Source: Ichthyophonus hoferi (lineage: Eukaryota > Opisthokonta > Ichthyosporea > Ichthyophonida > Ichthyophonidae). Taken from it: 28,080 bases of DNA. The notes under the pieces are model-generated. The model ran no database searches and was not told the DNA's origin. It saw only the letters and a program-made list of their open reading frames with translations. Of this stretch, positions 1 through 10,190 are shown one piece after another. Position 1 is the first letter of the stretch, and each line of letters begins with the position of its first letter. Position numbers and translations under genes: made by a program. Where the stretch lies: positions 41,260-69,339 of the forward strand of contig NAOQ01000261.1 of assembly GCA_002751075.1 (NCBI GenBank), written 5' to 3'.

Positions 1-52
1 AATTTTGATTGTGAAACTTATCATTGGGATCGAAAACCCCTATAATACTATC
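1..52 (+). repeat. Terminal-repeat-like sequence shared with 4746-4797
   Basis: The first 52 bases match 4746-4797 in the same orientation at roughly four of five positions; both contain the block AAACTTATCATT followed by a GAAAACC(C/T)C-TA end. The second copy lies just right of the decayed transposase on the minus strand, so both look like right-hand termini of one Tc1/mariner-like family (inference). This copy sits in a squalene monooxygenase intron and its partner end would be left of the window. Confidence 0.5.
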
Positions 53-116
53 ATATAAACATAAACTACATCTGCTGTAACAAAAATATCTTTTCTAATA
101 GAAATGATGTTTACAG

Positions 117-869
<753 letters not shown>

Positions 870-2161
870 ACAAAGCCACAAAGAAATCACATCACACCTT
901 GTAAACAACTTATAAATATACATATTTAGGTTTTGATTCTTATCCTTTGAATTATGAAGCCCATCACACAGTTTACTTGTTTTTGATTTCACCGCCTATT
1001 TTATCTTTAAAACAAACTGGCCAATAGAAGTCTGAATATATTTTAACAAGCCATGACATCTATCTATGCACGGCTGACATCAAGCTAGCTGATATATCTG
1101 GCCTGGTATTTCATGATTGGCATATAGGCTATAAAAAAATGGTCTTTGTTTTACAAAATACTGGCCTTGTTGATAAAAGATAGCATATAGCATATAGTAT
1201 GTGTCTTATCACTAGAAGTCATGCCTACTGGTCCTTTGATTTTAACCCATGATCCTGATTGGCAAGTAAAGACTGATTGTGAACCGAGTGTTTTCTGAAG
1301 CCCCACCCTCCTACCTTTTCTTGATATTAAGTTGTTGTCATTTTAGTAATTAGTTGATGGTTTATTGCAATCATGTTAGGTTTGGAATATATTTTGTTGA
1401 TAGTGGGGTATTAGATTAAGATATATATATATATAATGTAAGAATTGGAAAATAACAGGTTTATATTTTGAAGTGAGTGCTTACATATTTAGATCTGAAG
1501 GTATTTGAGTAACTACTATTCATTAGTATTTAACTTAAGATACAGGGATTTCCAGTAAGATGTCGGTTCTAAATTTATGTCGGACTTGATTAAAGCTCAA
1601 AGCCAAGCTTCTTGGCATATGTTTTTTTTTAGCAAAGTATTTGAATTGGTTGAGACAACCATATAAAAAAGGATTAGGTATAAAGTAATTGGTTAATAGC
1701 AGCTTTCTATCTCTGATTAGTTAAATCCATCATCTTAGCTATGCTCTGTGACCAATATATTTGTCTGAAGGTTCCAGACTGAATCAGACACTATTGATGT
1801 AATTAAATTTTGACATTTATTTGCTACTAAAATTTTCATAAAAACTTAAAAGTACAAATACATATGAGTAAGACCTCCTAGGTTCTTACAATGACACAAG
1901 GGCTGTAAGACTGGTCATGCATTTCATTAGGCAAGCAATAATCCAACATGCAATAGGCATCCCAGTATTTGACTATAAAAACTATCAGTGTTCAACTGTG
2001 ATCTCCAAAAAACTTTAAACTCATCATCCTCCTCAGCTCCACTTCAGTTCCACATTCTGACCTGTTACAAGATCGTTAACTCCGAATGAACTGTAGTTAT
2101 AATTGATTTTTTTAGATACATAGTTTGCATATAGTGAATTAGCTAATGAGCCATATAAGGA
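870..2161. other. 3' flank of SQLE and intergenic DNA
   Basis: This AT-rich stretch holds the 3' UTR and flank of squalene monooxygenase and then non-coding DNA. I see no exon-like ORF, no RNA gene and no clear canonical AATAAA close to the stop. There is a short (TA) run near 1420-1435. The minus-strand ORF at 789-992 is only the reverse of the last SQLE exon and its 3' flank. Confidence 0.6.
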
Positions 2162-2293
2162 AACACCAATATAACCTTATCGAGATAGACGTTTCTAGTG
2201 GGTCTCTGTGACTTTTCCAAAGTTGTATTGGTCAATACGAATATTCATGATTGGCTCCATTTAAGTGTTAATGAACCTAGCTATATTGGTGTT
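2162..2293. repeat. Possible small MITE-like unit with 12-bp inverted ends
   Basis: AACACCAATATA at 2162-2173 is the exact reverse complement of TATATTGGTGTT at 2282-2293, bounding a 132-bp non-coding segment. The interior carries a second small palindrome, GTATTGGTCAATAC, at about 2227-2240. I could not see a convincing target-site duplication, so this may be a chance palindrome pair. Confidence 0.3.
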
Positions 2294-2527
2294 AACCAAA
2301 AGGTAGCACTAGCGGTAAAGCAAAGTATAAAGCAAAGTATAAAACAACGCAAAAAACAATCATGAAAGCCTGGCCGCTCATACATATTTGGCCCCCGGCA
2401 CACCCGGGTATGCGCAACAACCTCGTATGCCTGTATACATGTAGTACACTACCGGTATAGGCAAATACGAATACATTTGTGACACAAAACTTAGCATTCA
2501 TTTAATAAATTGCTAAATACTATTACA

Positions 2528-2558
<31 letters not shown>

Positions 2559-2561
2559 CGG
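2294..2561. other. Repeat-rich spacer with a GC-rich patch and (AT)n run
   Basis: The stretch holds a local GC-rich island at about 2368-2460, including the hairpin-forming CCCCGGCACACCCGGG near 2395. It also has a short direct repeat AAGCAAAGTATA near 2318-2341 and a perfect (AT)n run at about 2529-2558 that abuts the left inverted-repeat arm. The 69-residue minus-strand ORF at 2292-2501 resembles no family I know. Confidence 0.5.
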
Positions 2562-2905
2562 TTGTCCGAGGTCTTCTCATCTATTTCAGTAAGATCCTCA
2601 GAACTCATAGATGTTTCAGATTCTGAGTCTATATTCGTAGATTCCTCTTCGCTTGACAAAGATGAGGTTTTGCTGGGTAGGTAGGGCGAGGTCTGGTAGA
2701 GGATAGATTTACTAGTGGGGACTGCCCTGGATATTGTTGGTTGATCCGAGTCTGTTGAATCTGATGAGATTACTCTAGTCTTCTTCACCGTTCTTGTTGA
2801 CCAAAGGATGATATACGGTATCAAAGGAATTGTGCATTTGGTGTTACGTTTGAGTGTCATTTTATTCCTAGACCTAATATACGTTCATAACACTAAGGCA
2901 TAAAT
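2562..2905 (-). repeat. Left arm of a large imperfect inverted repeat, encoding a Ser/acidic-rich peptide
   Basis: Read on the minus strand, this arm aligns with plus-strand 3088-3425 at roughly four of five bases, with a loop of about 180 bases between. The arm contains a minus-strand ORF (ATG at 2858-2860) of about 100 meaningful residues: a basic start, then SSDSTDSDQPTISRAVPTSK, then a tract rich in Ser, Glu and Asp ending DLTEIDEKTSDN. The last residues of the open frame (IYIYIY) are just the AT microsatellite. I do not recognise the peptide; it could be the N-terminal part of a transposable-element protein. Similar reading frames in both arms suggest the sequence was once coding. Confidence 0.6.
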
Positions 2906-3087
2906 AAGTTTATCTTTATTTTCGGTCCTTAGTTATGGACTGAGTTGGCGTCTTATAGTTTTCCGCCATCGTACTAACCAGTCAGCATACTTAAAAGGCA
3001 TATTAATAAATTATTAAAGATATTGATAAAATTGGAATGGCACCTATGCTGTTAACAGCTAACTTTGGCGCTAATGCAATCTACTGC

Positions 3088-3425
3088 TTAGTGTATATCA
3101 TATATCACGTCTAGTAATAGAACGACACATAAACGTAGTATTAAACGAACACTTCCTTTAACACTTCGCACCATTCGTCGGTCAACAAGAACGGGAAAGA
3201 AGACTGAAGTCATCATCTCATCAGATTCAAAAGATTCGGATCAATAAACAATGTTCAAGGCAGTCCCCACTAGGAATATTTATCCTTTACCAGACCTAGC
3301 CCTACCTACACAGCAAACTGCATCATTGTCAAGCAAAGAAGAATTTACGACTACAAACTCAGGGTCTGAGACATCTACGAGTTTTGATGATCTTACTGAA
3401 ATAGACGAGAAGACCTCTGACAATA
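3088..3425 (+). repeat. Right arm of the inverted repeat, related Ser/acidic-rich reading frame
   Basis: This is the plus-strand counterpart of 2562-2905. Matching blocks include GGTCAACAAGAACGG, CTCATCAGATTCAA, GGCAGTCCCCACTAG and GATCTTACTGAAATAGA. The open frame from the ATG at 3251 runs to 3508 and keeps the pattern KAVPT, SLSSKEEF, SGSETSTSFDDLTEIDEKTS; the same frame is interrupted by a stop just before 3251, where the other arm stays open. The product is unrecognised. The arm ends about 115 bases left of the transposase remnant and may belong to the same or a neighbouring mobile element. Confidence 0.55.
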
Positions 3426-3499
3426 GTCTTATTATACAACACTCCATTAGCAACCCTGAAGCCTGCAGTCAAGTTCCTAGAATTACCTCAGTTTGCTAT

Positions 3500-4380
3500 A
3501 CGACCTAACAACTAAACTATTCTATACTGAAAAAACATTTTCAATAGCCTTCAAAAAAAGGGGAATAAGGAGGAAAATAAAACAGGATTATATTTAAGGA
3601 CTGAATAACACCCTGAAGGCCCGAATAATGATGAATCCTCGCATTGTCCAGGATTAAAACAGATTTAGTGACTTCTTTTTCATTACATATCCTTTTAAAA
3701 TGCACCGAAGAAGCTTTGAAATTTTCCCCATTAACTGCTTTATTATGAATTTTGTGGTAGAAGATACCATATTTATTTACAGTCGTAAAGATCAAAATAT
3801 TTCTACTTCGTGGAGCAGCAACTGAAATATACGGAAAAGTTCCAATGCGGGACCTTCTTTTTCTCGGTCGGGTGGAGACTGAAAATCCAAATTTGCTGCA
3901 GAATATAGAAGTTTTTATTCTCAGTATTCTGCTCCAGCTCCCTGAACAGAATAGCGCGTTCAAAACCTTTTGCGATTGTAGCTTCATCATTTCTACGCTC
4001 CAGTACAGGTACTAAGTTTTTTACTATGTAATGAAAACCCAATAAGATCCTTTCCATGGCGGAATTTGAGACACTTCTTAAAAAATTCTCTAAGACCGTC
4101 GTTGCAAGATCAGAAATTCTTAAGAGGCAATTATTGTTGACTGAATTAAGTAGTTCTATTTTCTGATCAGATGAGAGTTTCTATCTTTTATCTCCGCCCC
4201 TAGGCCACACAGCAGTTGCGTTCAATTCATTGAATCTTTTTACAATTTTATAAACCGTTTGGTAGTTCAATACTAAGACCTTCACGATATCCTTAACAGA
4301 TATGCCTTCAAGAGTTTAATTCTCTATTTTCCTTCTATCATTTTTGTTTACTTGACAATATCTTCTGACGTTCTGACGCT
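3500..4380 (-). pseudogene. Decayed IS630/Tc1-mariner type DDE transposase
   Basis: On the minus strand the N-terminal part (about 4330-4160) gives a helix-turn-helix region, SVKDIVKVLVLNYQTVYKIV, followed by a PRGGDKR-like linker. The middle (about 4080-3900) contains MERILLGFHYIVKNLVPVLE. The C-terminal catalytic region (3990-3541) contains GFSVSTRPRKRRSR, then VLILDNARIHHYSGL and YFPPYSPF, hallmark blocks of DDE_3/IS630-Tc1 transposases. The reading passes between frames and is interrupted by in-frame stops. The first catalytic Asp is not present in the expected setting, and the third acidic block (IENVFS) is out of frame with YFPPYSPF. It is a plain DNA transposon relic, surely inactive. 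The overlapping frames at 3541-3990 and 3803-4057 are two pieces of this one relic. Confidence 0.85.
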
Positions 4381-4745
4381 CGTCATGATGTCCTTTATAT
4401 ATACATATAAGCTTTGAAAACCTCTTTTAAAAAAACATTTCTCTTAATTTATACTCAACCTAGATGTTATCTAACATATTATCAAACTAGTTTTTTATCA
4501 ACATAACATGTCAGCATCACTTGTCCAGTAAAAGGATGTTATATATGTTGCACCAATCATATATGTATGTATATAAATATTTTTTAAGTTTTCATCTTCA
4601 TTTTAAAGGAATTATAATCTCTTGAAAACTATTTTAACATATCACGGGTAAGGAAAAGAAAAATTGAACTAATAGTTTTGACTACAATAAAAGTCGTATT
4701 ATTTTTTTTTAATTTATTTGTTCTCTCTTTGATCGCGAAGGTTGT

Positions 4746-4797
4746 AATTTTAATTGCAAAACTTATCATTTTAATTGAAAACCTCTATATTATATAT
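4746..4797. repeat. Likely right terminal repeat of the transposon relic
   Basis: The sequence resembles window positions 1-52 and ends in GAAAACCTC followed by TA, the dinucleotide that Tc1/mariner elements duplicate at insertion. Reversed, it would begin TA-GAGGTTTTC. I searched by eye for the inverted partner left of the transposase and found none, so the left end seems lost or too diverged. A fragment TTTGAAAACCTC also occurs near 4413-4424. Confidence 0.45.
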
Positions 4798-6202
4798 GTA
4801 TACATGGTCAATTAAATAATTACCTTAGAGTTAGTGTCACCACAGGATGTGTGCAAATATATTGAATAATAATGAGTAAAGATTAAAAACAAGCCAATTA
4901 AAATAAAATAGAGATTGAAAGAGATATTATGAGAGAGTTTATTTGTTTAATAGTAAACCAATAATTAGTATGGTGTGAGATAAACTAATAGTTCAAAAGC
5001 AATGCATGCTAGTACCAACTGTACAACTGTTGTACATTAGATCTTGATGTATATGTAAATACCAAGACCAAAAAGTGCAACTTAAGTAGTAAAACTATTT
5101 CTGATTGCTCTCACTCCACTGACCTAAAGAATATTGCCTAGCAATTGACTTACATCTCGTTTTATTATCACTAGACTGTAAGGGAACAATAATGCTTGCT
5201 GTAATAGTTGTTTCATTGCATAAAAACATAGTACTTTCTAGGCTGCTACAAATGAACAATAGATACTACATTGGTGTTTCCCCTCAGATACCTACTTTTA
5301 AATATACTACTGTTGTACATTTCTTCCTATACACCAAGCATTAATCTGCCATGTACTGAACCTAATCATAGCACGCTATACTTTACCATATCAACCTATA
5401 TCATTATATGGTCTCGTATCGTATCAAACCATACCCCACCATATTATATTATACTATCCTATGGCATATCATATTATACCATCTACCATTCAGCCCCTAA
5501 TACGAACATACACATTTCATTACCATATAAACACTATAAAATCTCCCACTTGAACCAGAAAGTGCCTTAGAATAAACATAAAGAAGCACAATCCCATGCA
5601 ATACATATTAAAGGTTGCACCAGTGTACCCATTTGCCATGGTCCGGCCATGGTTGGTTGAGATTTATATGTATATACAGAGATACAGCCGCATGGGCCGC
5701 TACTTTCTAAACTTTCATCTATTGTATTGTATTATATTGTCATGTAGTGTTGTATTCCACTGTTACAGTATTCACTATGACAATGCAAACCTAGTTATAC
5801 AGAGTGCTTCAATAAGCATGTTAATATATATATAAATCTATGCTCAGTGTTAATATGAAACATTGTTCACTTGTGAAACATATAGGAAAGTTACAAAAAT
5901 ACAAAGTTGTAGTAAGTGGCCATATATGCAATACTGCATATATACATTCATATACTAAAAAAAAGAAAAGAGATAAACTCAACAAAGATACATCATAAAA
6001 TCAATGTTGTTGTATACCTAATACCATAACAATAACATCATTTTAGTCATTCAATAGAGTACATACTTAAACAACAATATCATAAACTGTTATACATTAA
6101 GAGGTATGCTTAATCACAACAAACCATTACACCATAACCTACAATTAATGATTAATGTAGCTACTCCCATGATATCATAATGACATCATGCCCATTCCTT
6201 TC
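4798..6202. other. Convergent intergenic spacer
   Basis: This AT-rich spacer between the 3' ends of SQLE (plus) and PPTC7 (minus) should contain the 3' UTR of PPTC7 at its right end. The short ORFs around 5271-5835 are simple-sequence artefacts (ATA/CCATA-rich). A slightly GC-richer patch near 5610-5700 shows no recognisable product. I see no RNA gene. Confidence 0.6.
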
Positions 6203-7775
6203 CTATCCAACATACGCAAGAACTGCACATACGTCATCCACTTTCCCACCACGAAAACTATAGCCATATGACCTAGCATTAGCTGCAAAAGGCGACATTC
6301 TATCCCCATTGTTTGCCAGTTCAACCGCTTTGGTCACTAATGTTGCCGCAGCTTCTTTAGCTTTAAAATCTCCTTCTTTGTTGCAAAATGGTTTCAACTC
6401 AGCTTCAATCTGGGAGTCAAACAAATTATCAAACAAACCATCTGTTCCTAAGACTACTATATCCCCTTTCTGTAATTGTAGCTCAAAGCAATCAGCGTCA
6501 GAGGGCTTATCTACTATAGAACCTCCTCCCTGCATGCTTTTAGGCACCACAGCCAATTGGTAAGGGGCATTAAAATAGTGTTGCTGATCAGGACTATGCC
6601 ACACTACTTTGCCTGCTCTCAGTATCACCAGACCTGAGTCACCAAGGTTAGCACACTCTAGAACCCCCGAGGCCTTATCAATAGCCGCAATACAGGCCGT
6701 ACTGCTTCCTGCTTCTACCTTCCCGTCTTGCAGCAGGGTGGTATAGGCCTTATCTAAAATATCACTGGGGTGCTTACGTGAATCTTGCTTGGCAACTATC
6801 CCTGCATTGTCCATAAGGGTCCATGCAAAGATAGCAGGATCCACTCCTACCTCTGCCCACCCACCCACTCCATCCGCCACTCCTAACACTAGACGGTTCT
6901 CTCCCTCATAAACAAAGTAGGCATCCTCCCCACACGCCCGCCCATCTATCCCGCAGGAAAAGTTGGATTGCTGTGTTGTGTTGGTATTCTGTATAAGTAC
7001 TGTATCATTTCCATTTTCTATTTTGAAGTGCTCTTTTGGCTTTCCTTTGCCAAAGAATGCGCTGACAAGGTTGAAGGGGGCGGAAGGTCTGGCCTGTATG
7101 GGGAGAGGGTGATTAGATAGATGAAGACTTCATATAGGTAGGGTAGAATGTTGGATACTGTACAGCTAAGTACTTTATAATATGTATGTATGAGTACAAG
7201 TTGTATACTGTGTGTCCTATTTAGTGGTTAATATATAACCACACTAGGATGGATGCAGACCTATATCCACTTTAAATGTCAAAATAACCCTGTATCAGTG
7301 TGTATATTACATATATGAGACAATAAAGAGCTTGGGATGTAGAAAGAGATGAAGAAAAAGTTCCTTTGATGGTTTTTCTTTTTCCGTCTCCAAGTCATCG
7401 TATAGAAGATACACTCAATAAGTACCCATGCATAAATATTCAAAGAGAAAAATAAATAGAAAATAGAATAATTAAATATGGTACAATAATAATAATCATG
7501 CTTTAAACAAGAAAATACAAAATAAAACACACCGATACCTTTACCTTTATATCCTGCTTCTCGGCGGTTTTGTGTGAGATTACAGAGAAGGCGGTTCTAG
7601 ATGTCGAAAAGGACGCCTTTTGGGTGGCTGTATGTGTCTTTAATCCACCCAGTACGGTAGATAACCCTTTCCAAGAGGACAAACGACTCATTTCTATATA
7701 ACCCAGGCCAGCCCGAGTAACTAGAGACCGTAGTGAAGGCCTTAGATGACCAGCTAACTTCATGGCGGGGGTCAT
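6203..7775 (-). CDS. PPTC7: Mitochondrial PP2C-type protein phosphatase, PPTC7/PTC7 family
   Basis: There are two exons on the minus strand: 7775 down to 7539 (or 7545), and 7093 down to 6203 (stop TAG at 6203-6205). The intron is GT-AG and both possible donors, six bases apart, keep phase 0, giving 375 or 373 residues. Family marks are GEDAYFVYEGE, LGVADGVGGWAEVGVDP, SSTACIAAID, ANLGDSG, QQHYFNAPYQL, GTDGLFDN, MSPFAANA and RGGKVDDV. These include the Asp residues that bind two metal ions in PPM phosphatases. The first about 65 residues lack acidic side chains apart from one Glu and are rich in Arg, Ser and Leu, as in a mitochondrial presequence. PPTC7/Ptc7 is a matrix phosphatase linked to coenzyme Q synthesis and mitophagy control (family knowledge). 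The product is longer than human PPTC7 (304), mostly through the N-terminus. A second in-frame ATG lies at 7761-7763. Confidence 0.95.
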
Positions 7776-9081
7776 GTTAACGGTGTGGGGACTTTGTAGA
7801 AAAAAAGATTTAGAGAAAGTAAGTGAATTGGTAGTTGAGATTGATATCTGAAAAGGCTAATAGAATATTATAGTTACCTTTTCTATAACATAGAAAATAC
7901 TTCCTACCTAATTCTTTAATTCTTTAATCTTTATTTGGTACTGGGAGAATATGACGTTTTGAGTTCTTTTATTTCTGGAAAAACAATATAAATATACTTA
8001 TGGTTGTATAAATATAAAACAAAAAATAATGATACCAAAGTTGAAAGAATAATTAAGTCTATTGTACAAGGTAATATAACAACCCAGGACAAACTTTTTT
8101 AAAAAATAGACTGCCAAGCCAAACAACACAGTTACAACACAAAAAAAAAACAAACACGGTACTTAAACATATTTTTCATTCCAATTCAGTTATAGCAAAT
8201 AAACTGCTGGTATATCTAAATTTTTTTTCTATTCGATATATTTAATCCAATAGAAAGGTAGATCTTTTATTGGTCCAACGAAATGCCAGGTGCCAAGATG
8301 ATGTAGAACAAGCAGCTTAAAAACCCGTTAGGTAAAGAATTTCTATTTAATTAAAAATAAAAAAATCTAAAAAGTTATTTTTTATCATTTTTCATTGAAA
8401 ATTATGGGCTTTAAGTTGGTAGCAAGACTAGTGGCTTTATATTGAAGAGAATGCTTCACTATCTTTGAGCATAAAAAAGCCATATTATAATGTTGGAATT
8501 AGTTGTACTTTTTTTTTTTTCATGAAATTTTTTTTGTGCTTTTTTTAACTGTTTCGTTTAATTAGTTTAAATTAAACGTTAAACATGGTATGGTCTATAT
8601 CTATTATTTATCATGTCATGTAAGATACTAAGAACTAACTACTAGTTCATACCGGTCCTAATTATCACCAATAGGAAAGTGATATTTTAATCGCTTATCT
8701 AATAGGATCGTTGCAGGAGCATGCCGTAATTTTAACAAAAATATTTGCAACACGCTTTTCATGTTTTGAGACCAAGTATACCCTTATGTTTATTGGGAAA
8801 TATAGTGTGACAATTATAGTTCTGAGTATACAAAGGTTGTGTTATAAAATATAATTGCACTACCTTTGAATTAAAATAACTATATATGCATTGTATATTG
8901 TTTTGCTTTTATATTTTCTGTAATATTAATACTAAAACAAGAGAAAATCATTTTTGACGCTATTCCCGTGTTTGTGTGCCTACGATGCAATTACCGCTAC
9001 ATTATATATACAAAAAAAGAATGAATAGTATTATTTACTTTTATTTATAAGCATAAATTTAATTATCATTGTTTGTTGCAG
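7776..9081. other. Divergent spacer between PPTC7 and the UQCR11-like gene
   Basis: The spacer is AT-rich with poly-A and poly-T tracts (for example 8510-8540) and a 24-bp palindromic region at 8555-8578 (CGTTTAATT inverted around six bases). It should hold the promoters of both flanking genes. I see no coding exon or RNA gene. Confidence 0.5.
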
Positions 9082-9107
9082 TTTTCAAGGAGGAAGGCAG
9101 GCACAAA

Positions 9108-10065
9108 ATGACCTCAAATAATATCAGGGTCCTGTCTCGGTACTATCAAAGGCACATCATTCCCCCACAATGCCCCACCTTACTTCAACACCACCTAGCC
9201 AATAATTTTAAATTGTGGGTGTTTTGCAACAATGTATATTAAGAATTTTCTATTGATATCCTGGTAGAATTCTATTCAATCAATTCCAATATAATTCCCG
9301 TAGTTGTATAGCCGTATGTGCATTCTGTTCATATATACTTATATAGCGTGATTTTCATAATATTAAACAATAAAATAACCATAATCAAATTAAGATATCA
9401 AGGTAGCATGATTACAGTTTCAATACCGCCAGGTAATACCAAAACATCATGACATGTTTTGCATATTAATTTTGGTTTCTAGTATATATAGCCTTATTAA
9501 ACACCTTTTTCCATTTTGTACTGTTTCTATTGTCTATATATATACGTATGTTTTATTCTATTTTTTTTTTCTTGCATTAATTCTTCTTTCTCAATTTCAC
9601 GATTAACTTATTTGATATTTATATTTACGTTCATTTTCATTTTCATTTTTCATTTTTGCTTCTGCTTTTATTTTTCAGTTAACACTTTATCTATAAAGCT
9701 AACTATTTGCAGATCAGCTTCTTTGATCCAGAATATGTGTACACTGATAGCATATATCGCTTTGTTCTTTTTTTCCTTCTCCATTATTGACTGTATATAT
9801 TTTCTCATTGTTAACATAAGTACATTATATATATATATATCTAACCATAAACACAACTGTAGACGTTTTTAAAGCCAAATGTTTTTCTATATTGCTCTAG
9901 CATTAGGACAAGGTTAATACTAAGTCTTATGCCCTCCTTTCCCCTTTCCCTCTCAGTGGGCAGACCCTTACCCTCTGGGGAGTGGTGGGCTTTGTGGGAG
10001 CTATGTTTCTTTTTGAGCGACTTAGCTATGAGTATCTTCCCTTTGGAAAGAATGATCAAGAATGA
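9108..10065 (+). CDS. UQCR11: Very small single-membrane-span protein, probable complex III subunit UQCR11/QCR10
   Basis: Exon 1 is 9108-9139 (ATG to a split Arg codon, donor GTACTA). Exon 2 is 9957-10065, after the strong acceptor CCCTTTCCCTCTCAG, and ends in TGA 10063-10065. Spliced, it gives 46 residues: MTSNNIRVLSR, then GQTLTLWGVVGFVGAMFLFE, then RLSYEYLPFGKNDQE. The block LTLWGVVGFVG plus a single hydrophobic span and a short polar tail resembles human UQCR11 (YTWGAVGAVGLVW...DWVPY) and yeast Qcr10 (LMLWG...LGLFVF). That protein is a small inner-membrane subunit of the cytochrome bc1 complex. A 15-base microexon at 9418-9432 would also splice in frame. An acceptor TTTGTTGCAG at 9072-9081 suggests a 5' UTR intron, and an AATAAA follows at 10185. 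The family call rests on one short motif; that exon 2 is coding is more certain. Confidence 0.55.
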
Positions 10066-10184
10066 TATACTCTTAACTGCGCAAGCCTGGTACGCGGGAA
10101 GATTGCAATAGGATTATAAGGAAACTGTAGCTAGGGTTAGATTCACAGGACCGTACCTGTCGTGCTCCCTCTACTCCACTAAGC

Positions 10185-10190
10185 AATAAA
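10185..10190 (+). promoter_or_regulatory. Polyadenylation signal AATAAA
   Basis: A canonical AATAAA lies 120 bases after the stop of the UQCR11-like gene and is followed within 25 bases by a GT-containing stretch, as expected for a 3' end. It supports the reality of that small gene. Confidence 0.5.

Noticed and set aside
5271-5835. Two plus-strand ORFs of 99 and 79 residues
   Set aside because: Composition is typical of random AT-rich and ATA-repeat DNA; no splice or family support.
9516-9872. 118-residue Phe/Ile/Tyr-rich ORF
   Set aside because: Low-complexity AT-rich translation inside the intron of the UQCR11-like gene, with no family features.
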